A stretch of DNA of 64,000 bases from Lophium mytilinum (GCA_010093605.1 MU004181.1:310001-374000), one strand, 5' to 3'; positions 10,785 to 23,033 are shown, counted from the first letter of the stretch. Notes: generated from the sequence alone by a model not told the origin. Translations and numbers: made by a program.

Positions 10785-11532
10785 CTAAAGCGCAAGATTC
10801 GGTTGACGAGAGGAGGTTCCTCCTGAACATGCCCGCGGTATGTTCGATGGATTGCTCATTGCTCGATGAGCACGTCGGCCATGCATTGTGCTGAAGGTGT
10901 TACCATTTGTATTGTTCCTGAGCCTCTTAATAATCTTAGAGCGTCGATGGCTAATACCGCGAACCATTAGGAATCCCAAAGGTACCCTGTGAATTCTTTC
11001 CACAGTCGCATGTCTCAGCGGTATGAGCCAGTCTTCAGAAGCCATCCCCACAGAAGCTATTCCCCGCGACGCCGTCGCCCCCGAGACTTTGTTGTAGCGA
11101 GTGGCTGGATGAAGTTTCCCGTCACGAAACACTGTTCCTTCGAGAAGAAGGTTCAAGCCGCTGAAGATACTTGCGGCAAGTCCCCAAGATGGCAGGTAGG
11201 TTTGCAGCGGGCGCGTCGACCGAGATGAGGATTCCCATACCAAACTGCAACTTGTTGCGGTAAGCTGCATCTCCGGTAACTGTTTCCGTAGTTCCTAGAA
11301 CACGGGGTCTTTTAGATCAGTGGCCCAAGGTCGGAGGTGAAGATTTACTCACGGTTTGCTTCAACTCTACACGCGCGCGTTCGTAGACAATTACCTTCTG
11401 TCGCATCACTTCGAGGTCGTTACGCTGTTCGCGGAGGTTTTGTTCGGCTTTCAAGAGCTGTGAGTGTTTAACTTCTAGAACGTTGAGCTGGCTTTGAAGA
11501 TGTTTCCCCTCTTCCATAGCGTCGGCCTCCAT
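10785..11532 (-). CDS. Coiled-coil hypothetical protein, two exons (229 aa)
   Basis: Exon 1 is 11532-11353 and exon 2 is 11294-10785, joined in phase 0 across a 58 nt GTGAGT...TTCTAG intron. The start is the first ATG in frame (MEADAMEEG); the longer frame upstream begins with TTG. Residues about 8-65 form a strong heptad-like coiled coil (HLQSQLNVLEVKHSQLL...EQNLREQRNDLEV...). The C-terminal two thirds is Ser/Arg-rich and poorly conserved in appearance, so the true end may lie in another exon. A structural or dimerising role is all that can be inferred. Confidence 0.5.
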
Positions 11533-12268
11533 GTCAAGCGCTATGAGACCATGCACAGTAAGGGAGAAAGGTAGGCAACTCCTAGGTTCAGGAAGCTGCA
11601 AAATACAAGGGAGTGGTCAGTAAGCGAGAAGATGGGGCGGACGCAAATGCTTGTTCCGCGCTTGAAGTTACAGTGAAATGACAGTGGTGAAGTGAGTGCT
11701 CCTCGCTTAACAGTAGGTGAGATGAAAGGGGTGAAGTGTGAATCACATTATTCCAATGGTAAAGGCTATGCGAGTAAGACGTAGTGACTACTACGCAGAG
11801 TTTGAAATTGAGCAGCGCCGGCCAGGCACATCAAGTCTTCTTGTGGCGTTCCCAGTGTTCCTTCTGACAGGCCTTTGAGTAACACTTGACGCATGAGTAG
11901 CCGGTGCAGATGCGGAGGCCTTCGGGTTCTCGCAGACGCGGTAGCATAGTCGAGGTTCGGGGGAGTAGACAGCGTAGGGGTGCAGATTGATGCCCGAAAA
12001 ACGGAACGTCGCCGCAAGGAAATACAAGATGAGCCTCCGGGCCGGACGGAGAGGTGCCACATGAGCACGCCGACTGGACGGCGTCGCGCAGAACATGCGG
12101 GGTGAGCTTGTTCTACGGCGCACACGACATGGGGCGTGAGCTTGTTCTGCGTTACCCCGGTCTGCGGCGTCAATTTGTTCTCTAGGCCTCGGGACAGTCG
12201 TAGTAGTATCTCGAGCTGGTAGACGCAGCGGACGTGTCGGACGCGTCGCAAACTTCGGCATGGACACG
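11533..12268. other. No confident gene
   Basis: Overlapping Arg/Pro-rich frames on the minus strand. The phrase GTGAGCTTGTTCT is repeated at 12102 and 12137, with a related AATTTGTTCT at 12171, which points to small local duplications rather than a gene. Confidence 0.4.
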
Positions 12269-12430
12269 CTCGAAGGCAAAGGTGAGGTGTCCGGCAGACA
12301 TGATGAATGGCTGCAGGTTCTGCGAATGACTAGATGTCGGTGAGAGGGACTCGAAGGCGAAGGTGAGGTGTCCGGTAGACATGATGAATGGCTGCAGGTT
12401 CTGTGAATGACCAGATGTCGATGAGACGGA
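12269..12430. repeat. 81 bp tandem duplication
   Basis: A unit beginning CTCGAAGGC and containing GTGAGGTGTCCGG and GACATGATGAATGGCTGCAG occurs at 12269 and again at 12350, 81 bp later, with about 90 percent identity by eye. 81 bp is 27 codons, so it preserves reading frame. No gene is clear here. Confidence 0.7.
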
Positions 12431-12813
12431 CGAAGATTTTCGAGAACTTGGCGGAGAGGTATACCGCTGGAATTACCATGGGCGTGCGCGATACGGGCGA
12501 GTGACCTAGTGACATGGAGGATGAGCGCGAGTCGTTCCATGATCATGAAGGTGGACAAAAGGAGTGGAACCGTGCTTGCTGAGAAGGAGGTGCGCTTTGT
12601 AGCAAAGAGAAAAACGGAGGTGCGGTGACAAGGACTTGTATCTGCTCCGGGACAACCCCGGCTATAAGCGAGCCTCTAACTCTTTTTGGCTGGATATCAG
12701 AGAAGCTGAGTTCGTGGAGAACTTACCTTCGTGCTGTACTCTGACAGGCTACAAGACTGGGCACACTATTTCGCCACTGCCGGGGGTTCTCCACAGCATC
12801 TTGAAGATCCAAG

Positions 12814-13030
12814 GGTGATGTCGAGGTTCAAGGAGTGCAAACTGGACTGCCTCTTGACTAAGTGGCTTCTCAGGTGCCAGGCTACCCCCAACAGGGGTGT
12901 CAAGTGAGCCAATTGGATCCAAGCTATATTGGGGGGTGATGTCGAGGTTCACAGAGTGCGAATTGGACTGCCTCTTGACTAACTGGCCACTCATGAGCCA
13001 GACTACCCCCGACAGTGGTGTCCAGTGAGC
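12814..13030. repeat. 121 bp direct repeat, two copies
   Basis: GGTGATGTCGAGGTTC starts a unit at 12814 and again at 12935. Shared blocks include GGACTGCCTCTTGACTAA, GCCAGRCTACCCCC and GGTGTCMAGTGAGC. The spacing of 121 bp is not a multiple of three. The nature is unknown. Confidence 0.65.
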
Positions 13031-13398
13031 AAGTTGCAGGCCCAAAGGCTACGATTTTCCAGCCACCGTGGATACCGACAAGTAGGCTGCGGCTCTCAAG
13101 TTTTCGGTGTCCCCCCAGGTCATAGTACAATTCACCACATTTTGCATCATGACTCGCGTAGCCCTGGCCAAACATGTGGCCACCAATTCGAAGAACCACG
13201 TTCAATGATGGATAGAACACTAGCTAGGCTCGGTATTGTAGTTGAGTTACGGAATTTACTTTGATTTGTGACTAGTTGTCTAAAGCTTAGACCGGAGGGT
13301 ACTTTCGCAGCCACGCAATGCCACAGCGAATTGCAGAATGAGAAGACGCTTTTGAAAGAAGGAAATTGTGGAAATCCGCTCATTGGCCTAGAATCTAC

Positions 13399-14179
13399 TC
13401 ATTCTTCCATTTCGGTATCTGGGTCTTGCCTCATGACCTGTAGTTAATTAGCCACTCGGCGTTCCAAAGATGTGAATCCGAATACTCACGTTGTCCCCCT
13501 GACCAGCTCCAGAGGCACCGGCGGTAACACTCAATTGAGCAAATGCTTCGTCAAGATCGACCTCTTTGACAACTCTGATGAGCGGCAGATGTTGTGCCCC
13601 GGCCACATCGCCGGCTGGAGACTGCCAGCCGCAGTCGTGGTTGTGTGTTGAAGGGCAGAAGAATTTGATGTCGCCTGCAACGAGTCGCGGGTGTCCTCTG
13701 ACCGGTTCCAACTTGTGCGTAAGCCACCCGTGGATACACGCAGCATTCTTCTCATCGCGGTTGAGTTCCCCGGTCGTTGCATCCACGATCCCAACCCAGC
13801 TTGCGGTTTCCAAAGAGAGCAAGTGGTCTAGCAGGTCTCGGCAGAAACAGTCCTTGCTGGATGCATTCTCCAGGACCCAAAAGCCAGAGACGCGAGGAAC
13901 CCACTTTCTCGGCATCGCCCACATAGCACACAGGGCGTCAAACAGGCCATTCTTGAATACCATGTTGTCCGTGTGCTGGTTGGCCTCTAGCAAATCCGCT
14001 TGGTCTTCCCACAAGAACCGGAACGTTGTCTCGCTATCTTCCTGTGTAGTAGTTAGTAATCAGCTATGGTTTGAGTTGTAACTGGTGTTTCTCCTTACGT
14101 CTGGAATTCCGCTCATGTGCAACGAACAGCTTTGCTCACGCGCATGACCCTGACTGGGTTGCTGGGCGGCAGATGCCAT
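13399..14179 (-). CDS. Cys/His-rich paralog A, three exons (223 aa)
   Basis: Exons 14179-14099, 14041-13490 and 13437-13399 join in phase 0. The introns are GTAAGG...CACAG (57 nt, with a TTACTAACTAC branch site) and GTGAGT...TACAG (52 nt). The product is a clear paralog of the gene at 17.0-17.9 kb. Shared signatures are a C-F-C-x-D-L segment before LLSLE, AACIHGWLTH, DPR-like GHPRLV, FFCPSTHNHDCGW and a tiny last exon ending acidic (DTEMEE). The conserved Cys and His residues could bind zinc, which is inference. No known domain is recognised. Conserved gene structure and protein similarity between the two copies make both likely genuine. Confidence 0.75.
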
Positions 14180-15393
14180 GGCTGGGTTTGAAGCCAGAGG
14201 AAGTGCTTCTGGCTGTGATCGTTCCGGAAAGGATCGTGTGCGGCTCGTAAACTCCGCAGTGTCTTTCGCAGAGGTCGCGCGTGGTATTCACTGGATATCT
14301 TTCAGTCGTAAGCATCGTAAGCGTTGATTTGGCGACAAGGAAAAGTCTTACCATGAGAGGAATGGAGAGCGGCAGTGCGAGGTCGACGCGAACCCGGCTG
14401 GCGGTGACGTGCGGACGGTGCGTCCTCGATGATGCTTTGCCAACAGGAAGATTCGAAAAGAGTGGAGGGTCGGGGTGCAAGGGCTGGTCTCTCGCGAGAG
14501 CGCAGATGGTGTTGAGGTGTGGTGTCGTTGGCGCTAGCGCTCGCGCTAAAGGAGTTTGAAAACCGCTGCCTCAACGCGGAGCGCAGTAACCTTTCTCCGT
14601 AGAAGGTCTATTACGGGTAGCTAGACGTACAGAGGCGTAAGCTATCAAGAAGGATAGCGAGGGGTACTTAGACTTACACTAGGCTCGTCCCTTCGTGCTT
14701 TTTTGAATCCGAATTTCTGATGCCGTGTTCGAACCGAAGAAGGGGCCGATCAAACAGCCAGCTAAGACGTAGCGTATATGCAAAACTATGTCCTGAAACA
14801 TACGATATCATGAATTCAAATCCAGCCACACTCGCTCTTCAGTTCCCAGTCCAGGAAAGCCGAGGCTGATTTGAGGTATATCAAAGAAGTAGGTGAATGC
14901 TCGCACAGCTTCAAGGTAGAGGGAATGTCTCTTCCTCGCCGTTCTGATATACAATCGAGAACATTTGCACCCCCTCGAGCTTCCTTGATTGCTCCGTTCT
15001 ACGAATGGAAGACTCCCATATTAGGCAGAGTCTGGAAAATTCTTTTTGGAAATTTTGGGTGTATACAAGGCAATTTCGGTCGTGTACTATTGGCGTGACA
15101 TAGCATGTCGATAGAAAATCACCGACCAGTCTTAGCGGCTACATTCATTGAAGTTCTAAATGCACGTTTGAACTACGCCGACGGTATCTACTCCACCAAG
15201 GGTCTAACCTCAGACATCCCACACAAGTCCTAGCCACAAGCAAAGAACCCATCCATTTTCTAGCATACCCGTCGTGCCGAAGCCCAGAAATGCAAAAGCT
15301 AAGAGTGATACCCACTACTGCTAAGCCTTGCCAACATCTCGTGTAATTGCCAGGTACTATGAGCCCCGTTTGAGAAACATCCTACGATGAGCC
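14180..15393. other. No confident gene
   Basis: Short frames on both strands without domain or convincing splice partners. The sequence 14.6-15.4 kb is AT-richer and looks intergenic. Confidence 0.4.
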
Positions 15394-16453
15394 TCATTCG
15401 CTATGTAGTATATCAGCAGACCTTCCCTCCAGTGATTGCCGCAAAGAAACTTACATTCGCATCGCCTCCGACAGCACCCATCGCTTCTTCGCCGCCTTCC
15501 ACTTCTCCAATTCCTGCGCCCATCGTTCGGCAAAGCCCTCCTCTATCTGCACTATCTTTCCCAGGCTGAGGCCGTCAGTCCGCGGCCCTTCGCCACTGGC
15601 ATACTCCCCACGGATGTCGGAGAACTTGAGATGGTGGAGGATGTTCGAGGCCCAGCACAGGCGAAGCTTGCCATTGGCCACGCGGGGGTGGTCGAGAATC
15701 GGGCACACCATCGACAATACCTTGTCTTGTGCGGCGTGGGTCTCTGCTTCGATGTCGCGCCACGAAGACAGCTTGGCCGAGAACGTGATCTTCTTGGACG
15801 TCTCGCGGCTCGCGAAAGCCTGCATGGCGTTGGCGCAGGGATGGTTGACGGGTTTCGCTTCTTCTATCTCGTCGCGATGCGGCGTCTCGATGATTCGGAC
15901 GCTGTGGATGTACCGAGCGAGGACCTCGGGGTAGCGCGCCAACCATCTGAACGCTTCCGCCACGCCGCCGGCCTCCAACCAGGGGGTGTTTTGGAAGAAG
16001 CGAGGCAGTTCGTCAGCTCTGCCAGGCCATGCGGATTCGAACTGTGACAGACTCCAGCGCTAGAAGAGTCGAGTCAGTCATTTTTCCTCGCGACGATAGC
16101 TTGAAGAGATCGCTCACAGTCGGGAGACGGCGGCCAGTCTTCTCACACTTTCCGTCGATGGTGTACGAGCAAATGGGCTAAAGGAACAATGGTCAGCTTC
16201 AGGTGCAAAGGAGACGCGTACGCGCGGTGCTTACTCCGACGAGAGGTTCGCCCTGGGCCATCTCGTTGAAGCCCTTGGAGTGGGCAGCGAGTATCTCCTG
16301 GTACAAGGCTGGGCGATTGCGGGCGGGTAGAGCCCGAGCGGCAGCTATTCCCCCCGTGATCAAGCTCTGGGTCGGCTGGGCCTGTCGGCGGGCGAAGGAA
16401 GGGGGAGAGAGTGGCTCCATCTCAAGAACAGAAGTGGCAATACGTGAAGACAT
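15394..16453 (-). CDS. Hypothetical protein, four exons with a 7 nt last exon (296 aa)
   Basis: Exons are 16453-16235, 16177-16118, 16059-15455 and 15400-15394. Introns are GTAAGC...TTTAG, GTGAGC...TCTAG and GTAAGT...CATAG, each 52-58 nt, and all phases agree (73 codons, 20 codons, then 201 codons plus 2 nt). The last exon supplies only 7 nt (I-E-stop). The protein has a small Cys pair in exon 2 (PICSYTIDGKC) and a mixed alpha-rich C-terminal half (IVQIEEGFAERWAQELEKW). It contains WSLSQFESAWPGR and a later ARYIHSVRIIE segment typical of soluble proteins. No family recognised. It sits between the two Cys/His paralogs, all three on the minus strand. Confidence 0.65.
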
Positions 16454-17041
16454 GCTGTGCTGTCGCCACGATGCGGAGCTGTTGGTGTTGTTGTGGAAAT
16501 GATTTTGGAAAATTCGATTGCGGGCTTGTGATCAAGTGGCCAATGCCACATCTCGGACCGAGTTTGTCCTAGCGTACTCTGGTGGTCACCGCCGAGGACG
16601 CGCACCTCGAGAAACCGGGTACAAGTGGCGCTATGGTCACTCGCCGCTATGTCACTGGTACACCACGAGGAGCTGATGAGTGCAAAAAGATGGAGTCCGT
16701 AGATAATATCACCAATCAATGTTGAATTCCATATGAAGTACCTGAATTTGGAAGATTTTGTTCCTCGAAACCGCGAGTAGCAGTATTCAGCAGCATTTGG
16801 GAGGTGTGAATAGTGTACTTTTGAATTAAGGAAGTCTCATATGGGTGAGCTATGGCACCAGAAACCAGTCTACAGAATAAAGAGAAACCGCCAGGGTGAA
16901 TGGGTTTTGTGAGGGAATGAAAATGTCATCGTGGGGAATGGGCAGGACCTCAAAACCATTTTTACCAACTCTTCTTGCATTGGGGATTTCGAATCCAGCT
17001 TCCTTCCAGCTTCCTTGGTGGACTTCTTTTGTCGTCTCACG
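16454..17041. other. Intergenic
   Basis: About 590 bp between minus-strand genes. No convincing frame or element. Confidence 0.5.
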
Positions 17042-17907
17042 TCACTCCGTGTCCAGCTCCTGAAAACGCAGTCAGTTGGCTTCTATTTACTCCAAGATAG
17101 CAGATATAGGCACTCACCATGCCTTCTCCACTGCCTTCAGCGTTGCCGTCTGTCACATTCATTTGCATTTGCGCCAGTATTTCGTCGAGTCCTGGAGGTC
17201 TGATGAGCGGGGTCTGCTTTTCAACTCGGCGCTCGTTGTAGGTTTTCTTCGTCCAGTCGCACTTGTGATTGTGGTCAGAGGGGCAGAGGAATTGAAAGCT
17301 GCCCGACTCAATCCGAGGATCTTCCCAAACGAGGTTCAAGTCCAGCCTATGCACAAGCCATTCGTGGGTACAAGCGGCTGCTTCTGGATTTGGCGGAAAG
17401 GGGTTAGCAGCAGTGTCGATGAAATTGACGCAGGGCAGATTCTCGAGCGAAAGCATATGGGAAATCAGATCCCCACAGCAGCACGCTTGGTTGGTAGCGT
17501 TCTCCCAAATCCACAACCCGCCAAAACGAGGGAGCCAATCGACGGGCATAAGCCAGAGGGCCATCAGCGCCCCGAGCAAGCCTCCAGAATATAGAAGGTA
17601 GTCGACGAATGTGTTATGCTCGAACAACTCCGCGATGCCGGGCCAGAAGGTGGTGAACGCTTCCCGGTCATGCTTCTACATCATGGTGAGTCCCAGCGTC
17701 AAGAAGATTAGGGCGTTGCCGGTACTTACGGCGGGGAGTCCGTGAAGTCCAAAGTTGCATAGTCCCTGACTCGTATCCGTCTAGATTCCTGATAAGAGTC
17801 TAAATATTGACCGGAAAGGCAGACTGGCTTACATCCTTGAACCCCAGCTGTGCAAAGGGGCCTATGCCGGAGCCGGCACTGCGCGAGAAGTCTGTCGAGG
17901 AGGACAT
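17042..17907 (-). CDS. Cys/His-rich paralog B, four exons (233 aa)
   Basis: Exons are 17907-17833, 17780-17730, 17675-17118 and 17059-17042. All three introns (50-58 nt, GTRAGY...YAG) are in phase 0. Paralog of the gene at 13.4-14.2 kb: CCCGDLISHMLSLENL, AACTHEWLVHRL, EDPRIESGSFQF and LCPSDHNHKCDW align with its counterparts, and both end in a short acidic last exon (ELDTE). Copy B has one extra intron near the N-terminus (after GFKD). The invariant Cys-x-Cys, Cys-x-His and C-P-S-x-H-N-H-x-C residues suggest a metal-binding fold; this is inference. No known family name can be given. Confidence 0.75.
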
Positions 17908-18541
17908 GTTGCCAGAGATGTTTGGCGGCGGGGGTGATGTCGAGCGATCGATAGGTCGCCGGGGGACGCGGACTACCGTGTGTTTAGTTAATTATCAAAC
18001 TCAAACGCGCAGCGGAGGAAGAAAGGCGTACAGCGCAAAGTTCCAGTGTCTGCAGCTCCGATTTTTGAGCCTGGCAGGCGATGGGGTGGGGGATCGGGAG
18101 GCAACGCGACGCCCTATCAGCGCAATGGCAGAAAGTCGGTCGGTTGCTGGCCGGATAAAGGGAAGGAGGTGGAGTAGAGGTGGGCGGAGTTGCATCGCCT
18201 TCGGATTGTCGATGTTGTTGGAGTGGGGTGCTGCTGGCGCTGGTGAGCTTCCTAGATCCAAAATCGCAGAAGCGGAGCGCAGTAACAATTTCCCGTGCGA
18301 TTCCCATTGCGATTGTATCGCCTCATTCAAAATGGACATATCTACAAATCTGGAGAGCTAAAGAGAGTACTTGCGTTACATGTATTGGGGTCTTTTTATC
18401 AAGCCTATGGCTCGTTTCGAACTTTGTTTGGACCGGGCATAGAAACGGAGTTTTCAACGAGACTGGCTGGCAGCTCTTTAGGCCCGCTCTCGGCCCCCCA
18501 GCACAAATTCAACGCTATGAGATTGGATGGGGCTCTGAATA
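17908..18541. other. No confident gene
   Basis: Overlapping Arg/Ser-rich frames. A plus-strand frame at 18295-18651 is probably not coding, since a better trace lies in another frame (see 18542). Confidence 0.4.
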
Positions 18542-18703
18542 TACTACCTCGATATCTCCCTCAAACCCACCCGCTGCATATCATACTTCGGGCCCCTGAC
18601 GTTCAGCCACCTCCGTCTCAACTGCGAAATCTCCTCCAAACTCCGGCATAGTTTCCCTAAAGACTTCCCTCTTTGCTTCAGGACGCCCGCGCAGTCTACT
18701 TGA
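18542..18703 (+). pseudogene. Gene fragment, unknown origin
   Basis: A 53-codon trace (YYLDISLKPTRCISYFGPLT, then FSHLRLNCEISSKLR) has the look of real protein but no start and no upstream exon that I could join. It is probably a C-terminal relic of a duplicated fungal gene. Confidence 0.3.
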
Positions 18704-19243
18704 AGCCTTGAAGTACGCGCGCAGTGTGCTAGGAACGAAAATTGCTCGCGACAACGCAGCCTTCTTTGCGTTCTAGCATACCTCTCCCGCTAGATCTTTT
18801 CCCTTACCAATTCCAATCAGTGCCTAAATCAGCACAGCGTAAGCTCCGATAGATCCCCTCAGACGCCCTGTTTCCAGTACTTTCTCTGTCCGGGAAAATC
18901 TCCGCAGAATAGTAACGCATGCTTCTATTCTTTACGGAGTGTTCACCGCCTGCAGACTTCTGCGCGCGCCATATGGGTCGAGGGAATGTGTACGACACAC
19001 CGCAGCTACACGAGCTACCGGCTGTCGAAAGAAGCGGTGGCCTCACACAAGGTGCCTCGAGGCGCGCCGATTATGGAGTTTGTGATACCTCCAGCCCAAT
19101 TCTTCAACCCTATCCCCGTTTGTTCCCCAGGCGAGTTGGTGCTGATGGCAGGACTCCGCGTTCTTTACTCCATAAAAAGGGGAGCATTCGGCTCATATCT
19201 GCGGGCTGGAGGGGTTCAGCGAAGCCGGTAACTCGGCAGCTTG

Positions 19244-19629
19244 TTACCTTCCTGGCGCGTTCGTATGTGGTAGCTCGATCTCGTCCAGCGGCGTCGATGT
19301 TTGATATTGGGGATGCCGCAACGCGTATCCTGAGGGATCATTTTGTATTGAATTTGAGAAAGAAAGGTCATCTTTTATAAAAATTCCGACGATATCGTCC
19401 CAGATCTCTTTCGGGAACGTGCCGAAACGCACACCTGAATCCCGCGAGGCTCTGGAAGCTTGACGCTACCGACCACAAGCTGTGTACCCATGTCGTCTAA
19501 ATTCTTGTCGCGGACACCGCCTGAAGTGTAAGGTGCGCCTGAGGCAACTCCGTCCGACGCTTGGTGCATCAGCGGTAGTGGAGCAGTCGATACCGCCGGC
19601 CTTGATAGGAGGGTCGTCTTTGTCGACAT
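19244..19629 (-). pseudogene. F-box-like family relic
   Basis: ATG at 19629 opens a frame MSTKTTLLSRPAVSTAPLPL... up to about 19445. One frame over, FGTFPKEIWDDIVGIFIKDD continues to a stop at 19244. FPKEIWDDI matches the F-box-like start of the family (TPIEMWKHI, VPTEIWHYI, LPNELWSKI). CAGGTGTGCG lies at the switch and could be a splice acceptor, but no matching donor restores phase. The rest of the family body is absent, so this looks like a truncated copy. Confidence 0.4.
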
Positions 19630-20769
19630 TGGCCTCGATTAAAAGCAGGAGACGTGTCGGATGTTCGTCGAGATGAGCTCGTCGCCGGTAGGCAAACGAG
19701 GTTGCGATGCTGCCGATTCTCCGAGAACATGTACTCAGATGCTGTCAGCTCAGTCCATGTAACACTGCGAGTAGGACACCTACCTGGAATACCTCTGTGA
19801 CCACAGCCGTGCCTGTCATCCCTTTCCTGGACTCGAAAGCGTCAGCATGTGGGCTGACTGGGGCCATACTCTGAGGTTAGGCCCTTGGACCTCCTGCGCT
19901 AGGAGGGATAAGCCAACACCCCGAAGGTTCGTTCTGCTATCCAGCAGACCCCAGTCTGAAGACGCGGAGGGGAGGGAGCCAATAAGGGCGACATTACGAG
20001 TCTTTCAAGAGACTGGCGAAAGCTCAGACGTGAGTGTGGCAGCTGGGAGCAGACCAGTGGCGGCAGATTTGACCTCCATCCACACAGTGTAGCTAATGAC
20101 GCACCTCTCAAGGCATTGCTACTCCATCAGAGACACGCGATGGGAGCTGCCAGCTGCGCGCCATACAAAGAAGCCCACAGTCGCGCCTCAACTTTCCCAT
20201 CGCGACGCGCGCCGGCGGGATCTGGCGCGTCAACAAGCACGAAGAGAGATAGTACCACAGCAAGGAAATCAGTTGTCACGATCACATAGCACGACAGGAG
20301 CTTGTTGCAAGAAGAAACATGTTCATTGATATCACGAAGCAAACTTTGTTTATAAAAATGTATGAAAACAGTCTCAATTCCAGGTCCAATGTATAGAAAA
20401 TTAACAGAGAACAGATCGGAACGAGCATCATGAATGGACAGCCTTGTCAACTCACCGAAGTGAATGCCACGCGCCAAGTATTATTCTCCTCCCGAGAAGA
20501 TGCCGATAAGGTACTGATCCCGCCCTTACCCAAGCATGAAAGGAGTTGTAGCTTGAAGAAGAAGAAAAGGCTTTGTGGCTCGCGAAAAGATATTTATTGG
20601 GGCCAGCAACCGAGCTAGTTCCAATTGCGTTAGCGTATTTTATCACGTGCTGCCACATCACTGCTCGATACTGGCCGTCTTCTTGGACCAGTCGTCAAGT
20701 CAAAGCGGCTGTGACATCCGCCAGCTCAGATCTCGCAAACGACCCTTCTTCACACCACCAAGAGCAGAA
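19630..20769. other. No confident gene
   Basis: Many short frames without supporting features. This is probably the promoter region of the F-box-like gene at 20770. A CACGTG lies at 20645. Confidence 0.4.
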
Positions 20770-21615
20770 ATGGCACCGTCAGTTCCTGCCCCTGAGCCCG
20801 CGAACGTGGCAGCAAAGCTTCAGGTAAGCATTCTTCCACTATGAGACTGCTTTCCCGCATCCAGACTGACACTGCGGGGACAGCATACCGTGTTTTCTCC
20901 TGCGCCCGAATCTGCGGTCTTTCGCACTCCAATCGAGATGTGGAAGCACATCGTGGAAGACGCCGACGAGTCGAACACGCCGATCTTCCTCAAGTACGAG
21001 CTTGCCAGCTACGGAGTGTCCAGAAAGAGCAGCATCGACGATGAGGCCCGCTCCGGTGTGAAGACCCTACTCTCTCTGCGCAAGACGGAGCACTTCCTGG
21101 GTGAGATGGCAGGCTGCGTGCTCCTCAACGACCGCCCCTACTTCTTCAGCGACCTGAACCAACTCGCTTGGTTCTACGACGACTGCGCTCCCGGCCGCGA
21201 GAACGAGCTTTGGGAGATCAACGTTCGCGGCGTGTACTCTTCCACCACCACACCCACCCCGAACGACAAGACGCCTGCGGAGATATGGGGGATAATCGAG
21301 GCCGCCGGACCCCGCTCTCTCACCCTTCTTCCTGTTTACCAGCCTGTTGACACCCTCTTCGGCCGCGCATACCAGGAGCAGCAGAGGATGTTGGATGATA
21401 TCCCGATCAGCCTGCTGGGAACGAAGGTCAAGGGCGAATACGTGGTTCGCTACCATATGCAGGAGAACTTGGAGGTGCTGGGCTTGGGTGCCAAGGAGAG
21501 ACACTACGCAGGCGTCCTGAACGACCGGTTTGAGAAGATGCGGCGCACCAAGCTGGGTTTGGAGGGTGGGTTGACCTCGTGGCGGGCTATGGGTCTCTCT
21601 GATACTCCTGTTTAG
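20770..21615 (+). CDS. F-box-like family protein, two exons (261 aa)
   Basis: Exon 1 (20770-20823, MAPSVPAPEPANVAAKLQ) is joined in phase 0 to exon 2 (20884-21615) across a 60 nt GTAAGC...GACAG intron. The body carries the family signatures: F-box-like TPIEMWKHIVEDAD, LKYELASYGVS, a DRPYFFSDLNQLAWFYDD segment, AEIWGIIEAAGPRSLTLL, GEYVVRYHMQENLEVLG and C-terminal LNDRFEKMRR. This is one of the best-preserved copies and a useful reference for the others. A short Pro/Ala-rich first exon followed by an intron is shared with the 23.0 and 26.4 kb copies. A role as an SCF-type adaptor is possible but rests only on the N-terminal motif. Confidence 0.75.
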
Positions 21616-23033
21616 CCGGGGCGAGGCTGCTCGGGAGGGGACTTCGTATGTGAAGGATTCTGTTGGCAGAGGGGGAAGCGTGAGGGCGGGCATAAGCGCA
21701 GACTGCAGTAGACAGGGTGGTACATCGGGCTAGAGGGGAAGATTACGCGGAGATTTCTAGATTTTGGGTGGGAAAAAAGGACAATTCATCACAGACGCCT
21801 TGGGAGAGACTCCAGTGTTCCTCAATGCAGTTCTACTCGTATTACTCTATCTCATGATTAGCATAACTACTAAGTGAGCCCTTCACATGTCTGACATGCT
21901 AAGATCTCCATCGTTGCAAAACTTGTACGATTTCCCCGTTATGACGGCGCCAAAATGCGGTTCCATCAGAACGATGACCTGCTCGGGGATAGAGCTGGCT
22001 CTGTATCTCCATATCAAAAGAAGTGCCTATAAAACAACGCCGCCAGCGCGCCCCGGAGAACCATACCGCGTTCTCTCAACTGCGGTAGCTCGAGTAAAGC
22101 CAGGCACATCTACGCCGCCGTCAACGCGTTCACGCAGCCTCGCCGACCGGCGACAGCAAGGTCGCGGAAATCATGAAGCAACAAGACACATGTGATGACA
22201 AGGCAAAGGTTCGGAGTCACAACAGCAAGGTGTCACAAGATAAAATGTATGAGCAATCTTTTGGAGCGAACGCGTTATGGAGAGAACGCGATCGGACACG
22301 TATAGCTCACTGCACCGAAGTACATCAATCTTCTCACAAGCAACCAGCGGAAAAGAAACGAATATCCAGTCCCGCAGTTGGAGTGCTACAGTGAGTTTTG
22401 GAAACAACGAGGGAGAGAAGAGGGACGGGGCGCGACGGCCTTGATATACGCGAGCGAGGTGTGTTAGCGGCTTGGCAATGACCACCTCCGATCACCGAGG
22501 CAGCTTCGAAAGGGACAGAATGGTGCTCTGGTATCGAGCATGCTCAATGGTAAAGTTTCTCTGGTGATCCGCACTGGCCATTGCCAAGGAAGTGGCAATC
22601 CCGCGCGTATATGGCAATGGGCGCGCTCGCAAGGAGACCAGATGGTAGGAGGGCGTGCAAGGGGCGAATTACATTCACAGAGGGGCTTCCTTGGAAAATC
22701 AGATTCCAATTGCATTTTTGAACTTAGGGAACATGCCTTCTACAGGCAGGTTACAAACAGTATAGGATCAAGATCTAGGAGAACATTCGCAGCAGTCTGA
22801 TGTCGTTCACGGGCTGCCCCATCACTTCACCATTGTGGCCGCGTTCAGCCGCTCACGGCCCAAATAAGCTCTCAGTCACTTCGGACTCGGCTGCTGCTTT
22901 GCCGCACTTATCGCTTCAAACGTCCACACAATTCTGGACTCGATCCTCACAGCTTCAGCTCGCGCCCCGTCAACGCCAACGACATCGACATAAACTCTTC
23001 CATCACCCCGATATATCCCGTTCCTCCATCACC
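21616..23033. other. No confident gene (1.4 kb)
   Basis: Short frames on both strands, no recognised motif and no splice structure. Spacer between two same-strand family genes. Confidence 0.45.

Noticed and set aside
15451-16047. Long plus-strand frame (203 codons)
   Set aside because: Opposite strand carries a four-exon gene with all phases matching; the plus frame is its shadow.
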